Notes: generated from the letters alone by a model not told the origin. Shown: positions 36,428 through 48,524, numbered from the stretch's first letter. The stretch: DNA of 64,000 nt from Phlyctochytrium arcticum (GCA_025602905.1 JAHLKI010000016.1:372001-436000); one strand, 5' to 3'. Numbers and translations are program-made.

Positions 36428-38485
36428 ATGTCAATATACAACTTCAAGAAGGTCCAGGTGGTTCCACCCTCGGGTGACTTTATCGACATTGTATTGTCGA
36501 AAATCCAACGCAAAACCCCTACCGTCATCCATGCCGCCTACCAAATTTCCCGTATCCGCCAATTCTACGCCCGTAAAGTCAAGTTTGCACAGGACTGCTT
36601 CGATGAAAAGTTGGAACACATTTTGAACGATTTTCCCAAACTCGATGACATTCATCCCTTCTACTCTGACTTGATGAACGTTCTCTACGATCGTGATCAC
36701 TACAAGCTGGCTCTTGGACAGATCAGCACGGCTAAGCACCTGATTGATCAAGTCGCAAAGGATTACGCGCGATTGCTCAAGTTTGGTGATTCCCTGTATC
36801 GTTGCAAACAGCTCAAGAAGGCTGCTCTCGGTCGAATGGCAACCATCATGAAGCGTCAAAAGGACAGTTTGGCGTACTTGGAGCAGGTCCGCCAACATTT
36901 GGCCCGTCTCCCTTCCATCGACCCCAATACTCGTACATTGTTGGTCTGTGGATATCCAAACGTCGGAAAAAGTAGTTTTATGAACAAAGTCACCAAAGCA
37001 GATGTTGAGGTGCAGCCCTACGCGTTTACCACAAAGTCTTTGTTTGTTGGTCACATGGACTACAAGTACATGAAGTGGCAGGTTAGTAATGTTCAATCTG
37101 TAACCCACTATATGTTACACATGGCTCATTTATGGTGAAAATCATTTAGGTTATTGATACCCCAGGAATCTTGGATCATCCTCTCGAGCAGCGAAATACC
37201 ATTGAAATGCAATCCATCACAGCATTGGCCCATCTTCGAGCGTGCATTCTTTTCTTTATGGATCTATCCGAGCAGTGTGGTTACAGCATTGCTGATCAAG
37301 TCAATCTTTTCCATGCTATCAAACCCCTATTCGCCAACAAACCAACTATGCTTGTCATCAACAAAATCGACGTCACCCGAGTGGACAGCCTAGGCCCAAC
37401 AGAGCGTGCATTGATCGACGATATCGTCTCTCAAGATGATGTTACGATGGTGCAAATGAGCACATTCACCGAAGAAGGTGTCATGGAAGCCCGCAATACC
37501 TCTTGTGACAAACTGCTAGCAGCACGTGTGGAGATGAAGATGAAAGGAAACAAGGTCACTGATGTGCTTAACAAACTGCATCTGGCACAACCTGTTGCCC
37601 GTGATGACCGCGCACGTCCCCCAGCCATTCCTGAGGGAGCCACCGCCCGTGTCAAATACGATAAGAACGATCCCGAGCGACCAAAACTTGAGCGTGATCT
37701 GGAAGTTGAGCAAGGCGGTGCTGGTGTTTACAATGTGGATCTCAAGAAAATCTACCAGCTGGAGAACGAAGAATGGAAATATGATACCATTCCTGAAATC
37801 ATGGACGGAAAGAACGTTGCTGACTTTATTGATCCCGAGATTGAGGCCAAGTTGAATGCTCTGGAAGAGGAGGAGGAGCGATTGATTGCTGAAGGATTTT
37901 ACGATGAGACCCCCGAAGTCCTTGATGACGAGGAATTGGCTCTTCGTGAAGCAGCCTCCCAAATCAAGTCAAAGAAAGATCTTATTGTCCAGGCTCACCG
38001 TGCATCCAAAGGAAAGAACCGTCCTACGATTCCCAAGAAAGCCCAACATCGGTCAGTTGATGATCTGGAGGAGCAGTTGTCGTCCATGGGCGTCGGTGGC
38101 GACGCCTTACTTGACCGGGCACGGAGCCGGACACGAAAGCGCGCTCGATCAGAGTCGCGCACAGCGGAAGTTCTTGCTCGTGATTCAAGCGAGGCCCCCA
38201 GTAAGCGACAGGCGACCAGCACTGTCCGTGACCGAACTGTCACCGGTTTGCGAAATGTCAAGGTAGGCAAATGCCTGTTATTCATAGCACATCCGACAAT
38301 CTTAATTAACCCCTCTGCTCTCTCTTCTTCAGCAAAAAACCATGACAGAAACCATGCACAAGAAATCCCAAACCCAATCAAATCTGCTCGCCAAGATGGG
38401 AGAGTCGGATCGCGCAATCAAGACAAAGATGCCCAAGCACTTGTTTGCTGGAAAGCGTGGTGCTGGCAAAACCCAACGTCGTTAA
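36428..38485 (+). CDS. NOG1: Nucleolar GTPase NOG1
   Basis: Three exons (36428-37081, 37150-38262, 38333-38485) give 639 residues; yeast Nog1 has 647. The start [18 protein letters not shown] is family-typical. The G domain has G1 [11 protein letters not shown] (about 174), G2 around [14 protein letters not shown]3 [12 protein letters not shown] (its first residue begins exon 2) and G4 VINKIDV. The C-terminal NOGCT region contains [11 protein letters not shown] and a basic tail ending [16 protein letters not shown]1 is an Obg-family GTPase that inserts into the pre-60S particle in the nucleolus and is released in the cytoplasm after Drg1 action. Both introns keep the frame. The call is very secure. 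Confidence 0.96.
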
Positions 38486-38888
38486 GCTTCTGTTTGCTTG
38501 CTTTATTTACTCCATTCCCTCTTGTCGTTTGCGCCTTTTCCCGATTTTCCCCGCCGTTTACTTGTACTGTAATTTTGTTTTTTATTTATTTCATTTTGCT
38601 CGTCCACAAATATCTCCGATTACTCATTGACAACTCCATAAATACCTCATGGACTATTCGTGCTTCCCAAGCCAGTTTCCCAAGCCGCTTCCGTTCAGGG
38701 TCCATCCCAGGGTGCGCCTGAATCTAAAATGCTTCTTATTTACTAAAACAAATATACGAATAACACAGTTAAAACACAAAAATAGTCACAAACATATACA
38801 GTCAAGGCAATTCCTGACGAGCAGTAAACATGAACAGAAAATATATATCTCAGGTATAGGCGAGAGTAGCTCCCTTTTGGCAATACCA
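38486..38888. other. Intergenic, pyrimidine- and AT-rich
   Basis: About 400 bp between NOG1 and the following plus-strand membrane protein. It contains C/T-rich runs (38500-38560) and an A-rich segment (38745-38850). The downstream frame is open through much of it, but the first convincing ATG is at 38889. No separate gene seen. Confidence 0.4.
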
Positions 38889-40708
38889 ATGCCAACATTG
38901 GACAGCGAACACCCGGAACCTCTCGGCAGCTCAAGGCTGGACGAAGAGGAGAATTCCCCTCCTCCCGCCAAGGTCATAAAAAAAGTTAGTCTTCGTGCCC
39001 ACGTCTCACCATGGACAGGCAGGTTTCTGGATGTGGATGTTCGAACAAAGTACGTAAAAAGTAGAAAAAAATCCGTGAAGGTCATTATTTAACTTGACTC
39101 CCCTTACCCAGATATGAAAAGTTCATATACAAAAAATGGAAGAGGATCAACATTACGGTGGTTACCGCGGCATTTTTTTTTGGGGCCATCTTCTTCGTGC
39201 CCCACTACCATCGAAACAAGGAAGGAAGCATCCTGGCAATTCTTTGGCCATATGTGGTGAGAAACGCCCTATCTTGACCGCGCAGTAGCAAAACGCTCTT
39301 ACTGATGCATGACTGCTGATAGTTTCTAGAGGGCTTGTCAATCATCACCATCGGAGTACTTTTGTGGTTGCCGCTGCGCTGGGGAGCGCGCATCGCTACA
39401 GTGGTAACATTCACGTATTTGTTCAGTGTATATGTTGTCGGCAGCTTGTATGAGGAGCGCAACGCGCTATCACCACTGGAGCTCCAGCCATTGGAGCTTA
39501 CGGTGACTTATGTCGTTACGATAGCCCCCCACTTGGAATGGCATTACAAGGCTATCTCGCTAATCACGTATTCCATTGCTGGGAAATTCATACTTGTTGG
39601 TTGCCTACAACCCAGAACGATGCTGCAGGGAGGAGGGATCCTATTGGTTTCTCAAATCACGTTGGCTGTCTTCCTAGCTCTCCATTCTGTCCTCAGGTAA
39701 GCTGCTCGGTCAGTCCTGATGATTACTTTGTCTCTAATTTTCCAGTACAGACGCGAGCTGCGCGAAAAACAAAATTTCATCCTGATCCTGCAAGAGGCAA
39801 CCACTCCTCTGGACGGTACATTGCCAAGGCCAATTAAGGCCAACATAGGATCACTCGATAGTGTGCAGCAGCCGCCAAAGAATGTGCCTGGCTGGAAGCG
39901 CTTGCTTACTATGTGCCGTTATTATGTGCTCAGCGCCTTTCGATTCATATGTGGGCAGCGCTTCCGGGATCCAGAGAAAGAAGGCCGCTTCGAGAAATAT
40001 TGCGCAAAACTGTCGCATATTGAGCACAAGTTCATGTACGCATCCGCCGCACTGTCCAGCTTTGTCAGTGGCATGATGATGCTGTTGCGACATGGACCCC
40101 AATCACACAATGTCATTGGGCTTGGCGCAGTTGTACCAGCTATATGCATCATGGGACTGCTATTGAAGGAGCTTCCCGTCATAAACTGGAAACACCCAAA
40201 ACGTGAACAAGCAGCAGCCGTGTGTCTGCACTTCGCAGCTCAAATTGCTACGTTTGTTTTGACCATCGTCAACGGCATGAGATACAAGCAATCAGTCGCG
40301 GACGGCAATCCCGATTCAATGTCATACGATGCATTCGTCAGCACTTGTGTGATGTTGATCAACATCATCATTTCCAGATCCTGCATTGATGGGTTACGGG
40401 GCAAATTTGCTTTCGCATGTGCTATTCTTGATATAGCAATGGGCCTCGTCCTAGAATACTTCAGTGTAGGCGAGCCTTTCCTCTTTGGCGGCCCACTTGT
40501 CATGATGGGGATGTTTGTCGGCCTGATTGTGCAGCCGAACAGCGAAAAGGAACTGCGTCTGCACCATCACATGCTTGCACCGGAGATTAAGGCAGGCATC
40601 CGAAGTGTTATACCCAAGATAAATTTCAAGGTATCCACCTTGTCTAGGACACGCGAGGCCAACTTGACCAATATAGGTGTCGTCACCGTCAGGAAGGTGG
40701 AGATGTAG
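38889..40708 (+). CDS. Multi-pass membrane protein of unknown function
   Basis: I do not recognise the family. Four exons (38889-39049, 39112-39256, 39332-39696, 39751-40708) give 542 residues with consistent frames. A soluble, acidic N-terminus (to about 55) is followed by hydrophobic segments: ITVVTAAFFFGAIFFV (about 68-83), IITIGVLLWLPL, a segment ending YLFSVYVVGSLY, GGGILLVSQITLAVFLALHS, VIGLGAVVPAICIMGLLL, AAQIATFVLTIV, VMLINIIIS, FACAILDIAMGLVL and GGPLVMMGMFVGLIV. That suggests roughly nine to ten membrane spans. A loop of about 110 residues sits between two halves (after LRRELREKQN). The first introns are placed from frame constraints: exon 3 must start at 39332 and exon 4 at 39751. 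It may be a fungal-specific transporter or channel-like protein, but there is no motif to say so. Confidence 0.65.
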
Positions 40709-40994
40709 GGGTTGCGATCAATGGGACGCTGATTTACAGAGTAGGGTGAACTGACACCAGGACCGACAAGACTGGGGCAATGTCATTTTTCGCGATTGCT
40801 GACGATAGGCGGCCAGGCCAAGTCTGTATTGTGGTTTTAGCATCTCGAAGCTGATCTCTACATGATGTGACTAGACGACCATCAACAGTCAATGTACATA
40901 GGCTATAGAATCCGTAGAAATTTTGCCCACTCAAATATTGTCTACATTATGATTTTCTGTGCGATACGATGGCGCTACTGCATACCTTGTATGC

Positions 40995-43279
40995 TCAATC
41001 GTTGGACTCTCCCAACAATGCGAAAGCCCCTTGTCCCACAGAGTCGTCCGTGTCATCCTCGGGTGAAGAGTCACTGGCACTGTCAGTGGAAACGTCTTTA
41101 GCAAGTGCATGCTGCTGGCTGATCTCCTTCTCATCGTGCGTAGATTCTTGAGGGCTCCCAAATTGTTTAAAAAACCCCTTCGGTTTGAAGGACAGTAAAA
41201 TTTTGCCGTCAGCGCACATTCGGAGGACAAAGTTCGCTGCGCGATAGACGTCGGGACGGGCTGCGCGCGCAGTCAAAAAACCGCGCTGCAGTGCAAAGGC
41301 TTCACAAATGTTCCATGCAGACCATTTGAAGTTTTGATCCTGTTCTGGATCCTCGTTCACGGGAGGTTCCAGAGACAAGATCTTCTCAAGTGGAATCCGC
41401 TCAGCCAAGTACTGCACTGCGGTGTATGGCTCTTGAACTTGTGATATTCGGTACATTCCGCTTAGTATCTGTAGGTATTATGGTAGTACAAATGAGAGTG
41501 CTTGATATCAGCTTAAACAACGCACCTGTAAGGATTTGGGTATTATAGCAGGGAAGACCAGCCCGGGACAGTCGCACAATCTAACTTCCGAACTGAGCAA
41601 TATGGTTTGGAAATGTTTGGTATGCCCAGGTGTTCGCGATGTAGACACAACCTTGCGACCCATAACGCTGTTGATCAATGATGATTTCCCGACATTTCTG
41701 ATGGAAGGCATAAGTACAACGGACAGTTAATCGACCGTCCATAAGTCGGACAAGCAGGGCACTATACTCACGGATGACCTATAAGCTCAAAGTGAGTAAA
41801 CGGGACAAACGCTGCTCATACTACTGTCTTACCTAATAAGCCAATTGTAATGCGTGAAGCGTTTGCGTCTTTCAGCAAGTCTTCTTGCTGATGTTCAGGA
41901 CGCTGCTGCGCATCCGAAGCCGGCTCGTCCTCCTCCGAGCTGTGACCTTCGCTATCTTCTTCGTCGCTATGTGGTTCAGCTCCAGTTTCCTTGATTGTTC
42001 GTTGTATCAACGCATCCCAATCAACCTTGACTCCGCCCTTCACTAGTTTCACGTCTCGACAGGCATTCAAAACATCTCGCGCCCCGACAGCTGCCTTATA
42101 CCGTTTGTACTTCTTGCGACCACGTTCTTTCATGTCAGCTAGTAGACAAATTTCAGGTATGAACGATTAAAGACCCCCCCACTTGCGTCCTTACCAAAGG
42201 TAACATCTCGATTCATAAACGTCTCCTTGGAGTATTGGCTGAAACTTGCGGTTGAAATTTTCGGAAAATGCTCCCTGAAATACTTCTCCCATGCCGTCAG
42301 AGTAGCTGGGCTAACAAGATCGATCTGAACTTTCCGTTTAATTTGAATCATCTGGAATATGACTGTTTCGCGAACCTTGCTGAATACGACAACCAAAGCT
42401 CGTTGCAAATCCTTGACGATGTAATCGTAGAGGGACGTGGGAAAGTGCAACACGGGATGACGAATGTCGACAATGAAGAGAACGATGTCGCTGAAACCAC
42501 CAGATATCAACTAAATAACCTAGATTTGCTTGACGACTGATTAACGTACGATATTTCGGCCACGCGCCAAAGTTGACGCCAAACCTGATAAATCAAGTGC
42601 ATGAGAATCTCTGCGTACTACCTTCAACAAGCCCTCTCCTGGCAGTCCTTACCTCCAGATTGTGCTCAAAATAACATAGATCCTGGGCAGAATGTTCCGC
42701 ATGGACTTTGGCGATCCACTTTTCGAAGAATTCTTTCTCTCTTGCATCCAAAGTAGCCTTTGAATCTTCGTATGTCCATTCAGGACGCTTCGGGATCTCT
42801 ATGACATGGTCCGCTTTGTACAGATCCTCAAATTCAGTTTCAAGTACTTCCTAGAGCAACAAGGGCTTCGTGACTTGTACAAGGAAGAATTCCCACCATG
42901 CAGAACCTGCTACTTACAGGCGGTAACCGTACAAGTGGTTCCCTGCTTTGCTGCTGCCTTTGTTCAATCACCTCTGGTGATAATTTGGCAAAGATGGACT
43001 CTAACTCGCCGGATCCATAACTAGCCTGCTCTGGTCGATGTGCCCGTTTGATAGCAGAAAATTCAGTCAATATAACTGAATTCGATGCATTTTCATCATC
43101 TGACCCTAAAAGCATTCCTCGTCAGCTTATTGCTGGGACAGAGTGATTCTTGGTTTACACGTACGATTATGTTTTGATGCATCGGCAGTTGCGTGGTCCT
43201 GGTCTCGTTTCCGGATACGTTTTTCCTGCATTTGCTGCTTCTTTGCCTTGTGGCTGAAAGGTTTCTTCCTATGTGACAT
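40995..43279 (-). CDS. GNL1: GNL1-like circularly permuted GTPase
   Basis: Ten exons (43279-43165, 43105-42918, 42850-42653, 42584-42550, 42490-42376, 42324-42195, 42138-41833, 41778-41772, 41697-41526, 41468-40995) give 579 residues; human GNL1 has 607. The start MSHRKKPFSHKAKKQQMQEK is the conserved basic tail. Then come YFEHNLEVWRQLWRVAEISD and IVLFIVDIRHPVLHFP. The GTPase motifs are in permuted order: G4 (FSKIDLV, so Ser replaces the usual Asn), then G1 GHPNVGKSSLINS, G2 region SRTPGHTKHFQT and G3 DCPGLVFP. The C-terminus has QEPYTAVQYLAERIP and an acidic tail ending FALLGESND. A 7-nt exon (41778-41772) supplies part of G1. GNL1/YRG GTPases belong with LSG1 and NOG2 in ribosome-related functions, although GNL1's own role is unclear. 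Family call secure. Confidence 0.93.
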
Positions 43280-43491
43280 TCTTGCGATCTAATCTCGACG
43301 CTTCTTTGTTTTTGGATTGGCAGAATTTTTCGATTTGACAACCAACGCGGTTGATGACCTCACGCCAGCCCAGACGCCAGCCAGCACTGTCAAATCGTAC
43401 AAACCAGAACTCATCTTCCAGCATCTTCTGGGCCATCTTGCCAATATCAGAGGACAGCCAGTTGCAGATTGCCAGTCTGTAGACGGCCACA
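43280..43491. promoter_or_regulatory. Bidirectional promoter, GNL1/NAD synthetase
   Basis: 212 bp separate the divergent starts at 43279 (minus) and 43492 (plus). Both strands have open frames through this stretch, but neither has family similarity that I recognise; they are most likely chance. No TATA consensus seen. Confidence 0.45.
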
Positions 43492-46400
43492 ATGGGGCAC
43501 TTTATTACTGTTGCGACATCCGTTCTGGTAGGTCATTTTAGATCATCCCAGGATGAACGAACACCTACTTATGTCAATCGTATGTAGAATCAATGGGCTT
43601 TGGACTTTCAAGGAAACTACGAACGTATCCTGGAGAGTATCAGGATTGCGAGAGAAGCGGGGGCTACGTATCGCTTAGGACCCGAGCTTGAAATCACGTA
43701 GTTACTCTCCAATATAAACAATCGATCGTTGCAATAACACCGTTTCTTTAGAGGATATGGCTGCAATGATCACTTTAATGAAGGTACCACTGAGATGGGG
43801 GAGGGTAATGGTACATGTAACTCAATCGCAACCTCCAGGCGACACGTACTTGCATTCTTGGGAGGTCCTCATCAAGCTTCTCGAACACGACCTTTGCAAG
43901 GATATGCTGATTGATGTTGGCATGTATGTGCCAAAATGATCTTTCATTGGCTCAAGACATTCTCATTTGCCGATGCTTCACATTGCAGGCCTGTTACTCA
44001 CAAAGATGTCCGATACAACTGTCGTGTCATCTTTCACAACAAGAAAATTGTGTTGATCAGACCCAAGATGTTTCTAGCTAATGACGGGAATTACCGTGAG
44101 ATGCGTTGGTTTGCATCGTGGAGCAAATACCGCACGTTGGAAGACTACTATTTGCCCCGCATGGTTTCTGCAATCACGGGCCAGGTCGGTAAATTTAACA
44201 GTCCCCCGCATGCGTTGAATACTCATGAGATTTCCTGTCTTGCAGCAAACTGTCCCCTTCGGAGACGCGGTTGTATCTACAAGAGAGTAAGTATCTCTCA
44301 GGTATTTTCTCTACGCACGATTTTAATCATCAAGTTTAGCACTGTCATCGGAACGGAGCTGTGTGAAGAGCTTTTCACTCCAAACAGTCCGCACATACAC
44401 CAGGCGCTAGACGGCGTAGAAATCTTTACAAACAGCAGTGGCTCTCACCACGAGTTTCGAAAGTTGCATACTCGTGTTGGTCTTATTCAGGGCGCCACCG
44501 CAAAGGTAGCGTTGCATGTTAGCTCGAAGAGTCTGTTCATCGCTAAAATTTACTTTCAGTCTGGAGGAATTTACCTCTATGCAAATCAGCAGGGATGCGA
44601 TGGTGAACGTGTATACTATGATGGTTGTGGTCTGATCTGTATGAATGGTGAAATCATGGCGCAAGGAACGCAATTCTCCTTGAAGGATGTCGTAAGTGTC
44701 AAACCGCACCTATCTGTTTCCCCCAAATGCTTAAACAAACCGAGCAGGAAGTAGTTACGGCGACAATGGACATCGAAGAGGTCCGCTCTCGTCGTGGTGA
44801 AGCGCCCAGCCGAGCTTGCCAAGCCGCATCGGCACCTGCCTACCCCCGCTGCTTTGCCGACATTGCATTGACTCACGACATTTTCAAAGATGGTCATCGC
44901 AATATTCCTAGCAAGCCTCATGCACCCAGATATCACACACCTCAGGAGGAGATTCGGTAAGACATTTTTTACAAGCATCTGAATTGTTTCGTTGCTCATA
45001 GCTCTTCGGTTATGTAGTTTTGGCCCTGCGTGTTGGCTCTGGGATTACATGCGACGTTCCAAAGCAGGGGGATTCTTTTTGCCCTTAAGTGGTGGACTGG
45101 ACAGTTGTACTACAGCAGTCTTGGTTTGGTCAATGGCCGATCTAGTCTGTAAAGCCGTCCAAAAAGGAGGTTTGTCTGGTCAAAATAGTTTGAGGGAGCT
45201 GCGCACTAACATCTCCGTATCGCCAAACAGATAAGACAGTAATAGCCGATGTCCAACGCATTGCCGGTGACCCCACTTATCTGCCCGACAGTCCGAAGGA
45301 GTTTTGCGGGTGAGCTAGCCCAACGCGGCCTTTGTCTCCTTTGGATGCTGGATGCTCACCTTGGTACCGCGATCTTCAGACGAATTTTTCACACCTGCTA
45401 CATGGGGACATCCAACTCTAGCAATGAGACGCGAACACGAGCCAAACATCTCGCGGAAAAGCTTGGAAGGTATGTCCGTTTGAGTTTAAGAAAGTCATTC
45501 CATAAACTCACACGTCATCCGTATGATATAGCTATCACTTGGACATCAACATGGACACTATTGTCGCTGGATTTCTTGCAATCTTCAAGTTTGCCACCGG
45601 CAAAACGCCTGAATACAAAGTGCATGGAGGGACTGAAACCGAGAATCTCGCCCTGCAAAACATCCAGGCGCGCTCGCGCATGGTCCTTGCCTACATGTTT
45701 GCGCAGCTTCTCCTTTGGGTGCGGGGAAAGCCTGGATCGCTTTTGGTTCTTGGCAGCGCTAATGTTGATGAAACGTAAGGATTGGCTCACCGATTTTGAT
45801 TTGACCAGTTCTAATCTAGTTTAACAGGCTGCGGGGTTACTTTACCAAGTACGACTGCTCCAGTGCGGACATCAACCCGATTGGCGGCATTAGTAAGATC
45901 GATCTCCGCGGATTTCTGCAGTACGCCAAGAATGAAATGGGACTGGACATGTTGCAAGAGTAAGGCTCCATTACATACAACTAGTTTTTTTCTGGGGGGA
46001 GTGCTTAACCTTTATGCCTAGGTTCTTGGATGCGACGCCTACTGCCGAGCTGGAACCCATAACGGACAATTACGTTCAAGGCGACGAAGTAAGTCTTAAC
46101 AACTCCAAGCGTCCACACAGAACCTTTTGTTTATCTTTCACGAAGGTGGACATGAAAATGACATATGAAGAGCTCTCGATATATGGAACTTTGCGAAAGG
46201 TTGCCAAGTGCGGCCCGTTCGGCATGTTCTCCCGCCTACTGCACGAATGGGGCGATAAACTGAGTCCCACGCAGGTATGTACCGTCTCATCTTAAAATAC
46301 ATCAATGATCGCTGAGTATAACACCTCTTGTCCAGATTGCGGAAAAGGTCAAGCGATTCTTTTTCTACTACTCCATTAACCGTCACAAGACCACCATCCT

Positions 46401-46548
46401 GCCGCCGTCGTACCACATGTCGCCATACTCCCCAGATGACAACCGCTATGACCTACGCCCCTTCCTGTACAATTCTGCTTGGACTTGGCAATTTCGCCGA
46501 ATTGATGAGGGTGCCGCGGCAGTTGAGTCTTTCCACCAGAAAAAGTAA
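43492..46548 (+). CDS. QNS1: Glutamine-dependent NAD(+) synthetase
   Basis: Seventeen exons give 703 residues (human NADSYN1 706): 43492-43527, 43588-43697, 43752-43783, 43839-43923, 43989-44184, 44246-44286, 44340-44505, 44560-44691, 44748-44956, 45018-45169, 45231-45309, 45380-45469, 45532-45774, 45828-45959, 46022-46088, 46146-46274, 46336-46548. It converts nicotinate adenine dinucleotide to NAD using glutamine and ATP in the cytosol. The N-terminal nitrilase-type glutaminase starts [20 protein letters not shown] and carries the catalytic triad region: GPELEITGYGC (Glu), [14 protein letters not shown] (Lys) and [12 protein letters not shown] (Cys). The synthetase half has the ATP loop [37 protein letters not shown] and [17 protein letters not shown]. 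It ends near [16 protein letters not shown]. Every junction keeps the frame. The call is very secure. Confidence 0.97.
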
Positions 46549-46670
46549 AGCTATCCTCTCTTTCGCGTTGACGAATAGTCTGAAACTTGAATCATATTGT
46601 CTTTTCCATAATCTGATTTGAGGTAAAAAAAACCCCATCCCTATATACACATTGGACCTACTTCCGCCTA

Positions 46671-47100
46671 TCACTGCTTGGCGGCATTTATATACTGTAC
46701 TGGTTTGAGAGAGATAAGTCAGATCTTCCTGTAGAGGTTGCCAAGATCGATTGTGACTTTACCATTGTTCCCACGAATGAAACAATCGCCGTAACGATTC
46801 TTCAGCACTCCATTCACATACTCCTCCGTGTTCTCCAAAGCAATGTTCTGCAAGATATCAACCTTTGAATTAGTTGCGCGCAACACTGGGAAACTTCCTC
46901 CCCTGACGCACCATGTACCCATCAAGGCAAGCTAACGTTCCTATACCAAGAGTTCAGTTACAGGATTCAAGACAGTTCGTTCAATTTGAACAGCTATCAC
47001 CTTTGTAGTTTACGCCAGAGTTGAGCATGACAGTGACTGGTCGCCCGATGGCATTGTTCAAAAAGTCAGTTGGTGACTTTTGCTGTGTTGGTGGGTTCAT
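46671..47100 (-). CDS. LSM6: U6 snRNA-associated Sm-like protein LSM6
   Basis: Four exons (47100-47001, 46940-46912, 46847-46763, 46699-46671) give 80 residues, exactly the usual LSm6 length. The Sm fold is read as SPTDFLNNAIGRPVTVMLNS, then GVNYKGTLACLDGYM, NIALENTEEYVNGVLKNRYG and DCFIRGNNVQYINAAKQ. The last nine codons come from a small exon after the acceptor at 46700; without it the frame would run into unrelated sequence. LSm6 is part of the LSm1-7 ring (cytoplasmic mRNA decay) and LSm2-8 ring (nuclear U6 snRNP). It is convergent with the NAD synthetase, 122 bp apart. Confidence 0.95.
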
Positions 47101-47133
47101 GGTTCCAAAGATCTTGTCGGGAATTCACAGAAT

Positions 47134-47298
47134 TTATGAACTTTCACCAGAGACATTGACGCGAAGTTGCTCCGTCGGCTTGGTAACAGGTGTTTTCACC
47201 GCCACCGCTGGGTTGTCCAACTTTTTTCCGAATTTTTCCGCGGCAGTCAACTCGGCAATTTCGAAGTACTGCCTCAGAGCAACCTTATACGGAACGAC
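47134..47298 (-). CDS. Terminal exon of an unidentified minus-strand gene (uncertain)
   Basis: I do not recognise the product. The minus strand has a likely terminal exon (acceptor at 47299) reading YKVALRQYFEIAELTAAEKF and ending PTEQLRVNVSGESS with a stop at 47134-47136. Upstream on the same strand other protein-like pieces occur between about 47320 and 47850: QNYLIEIILVNAIR (around 47440-47470), AITQYERTLRNLEKSQ (around 47350-47400) and FIESYTLDVDHFAIA (around 47585-47630). I could not join them with consistent phases, so the exon structure is unresolved. Two TACTCGAGTA palindromes (47519, 47702) fall in this gene region. It would be followed closely by LSM6 (34 bp). Confidence 0.35.
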   Translation of the reverse strand, partial: VVPYKVALRQYFEIAELTAAEKFGKKLDNPAVAVKTPVTKPTEQLRVNVSGESS

Positions 47299-47518
47299 CT
47301 ATGAATACTGTGAGACACCTGTGGGCAGTCTCCCCGCTGTTTCTCTGGCTCTTTTCAAGGTTTCGCAATGTTCGTTCATATTGGGTAATGGCCGTGCCGT
47401 GAGAGATGAACACAATGACATGCTATAGATGATTACGGATGGCATTGACGAGGATGATTTCAATGAGGTAGTTCTGTCTAATTCTCTGGTTCGACTAATA
47501 GCCTGCCTGTCTCGCACT

Positions 47519-47711
47519 TACTCGAGTATGTTGAATCATCTTGGGTTTCTGGCATGAAATCGGACATTGATTTTCATGCTTACGACCAGCGATGGCGAAA
47601 TGATCGACATCGAGTGTATACGACTCAATGAAGACTGTGATGGACAACATTTCGAAACCCCATGCCCAGTGGCGTTCCCCAGCAGATGCATCCATCAGAC
47701 CTACTCGAGTA
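47519..47711. repeat. Two TACTCGAGTA palindromes
   Basis: Perfect 10-bp palindromes at 47519-47528 and 47702-47711. They belong to the same family as the cluster at 51.3-54.5 kb but lie on the other side of the C2H2 regulator gene. Their setting (introns or exons of an unresolved gene) is not clear. Confidence 0.85.
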
Positions 47712-47859
47712 CCGGAAAAAAAAATCAACTTCACAACAAGTTTATTTCAGGACATCCATCCATCTGTTCCAAATCTAGCTTGGGTCTCCATCATGGCTGC
47801 AGATATCAGAGGTCCGAAACGAGGCGTACCCGACTACTCGTAGGCTGAGCAGGTCGCAT

Positions 47860-48524
47860 GGTGTCCTTTCGGAGGCTGGAGTTGTTGTCGCTTACCCGGT
47901 TTCGAGTTGCGCGGCGTTTGCATCTTGAGATATAGCGCATATAATATACGCACCACATATCCAAGAGGCCAATGGCGATATGCAAATGTTTATGCTGAAA
48001 CGCACCTCATTTGCCCCAAACTGGGTGATCCGGTATCATACTTTTTTGGACCAATCAGATGCCGGGCCGGGCCGAAGCGAGCGAATGTGCATTGTACAGA
48101 TAGCTGCCATCCATCGGATCAACGTTGCACAAATAGCTCAAAAACTTTTTGGCCAACTTTGTCATGGAAGAGCTGGTCAAAAGTCCCAACTTCCAAAATC
48201 CCAGAAATCCTACGAGCACAGAACCTTTTGTGATCGTGCAAGGTGGCTGGGAGAGATGGTGGGTGGGTTCTTTTTTTTTCTTTCCATTTGTTCGTGAGAA
48301 ATTCAGGTACAAAGAAAGATGGTGGATGCAGGATATGTAAATTGTGTGTATGTACAAGGTTTGTGTTGTTTTTGCGCTTTCCTTTTCCGATCTCTATGGA
48401 AAAAGTAAACTAGTCTAGTCTGTTCTACAGAGCAAAATGTGTGTGAAAATAATCTACAAGCGAAGGGTGAAAAGGGTGTGTCTAAAAAGACTCTAAAACT
48501 CTAAGTGACAGCTCAGATGGGAGT
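47860..48524. other. Interval downstream of the C2H2 gene, nothing recognised
   Basis: About 660 bp between the unresolved minus-strand gene and the stop of the zinc-finger gene. It probably includes the 3' UTR of the zinc-finger gene. The minus frame around 48060-48240 stays open but looks unlike a conserved protein. No RNA gene was recognised. Confidence 0.4.

Noticed and set aside
36431..37108. Long antisense frame opposite NOG1
   Set aside because: Complement of a well-conserved coding exon; codon structure of NOG1 explains it.
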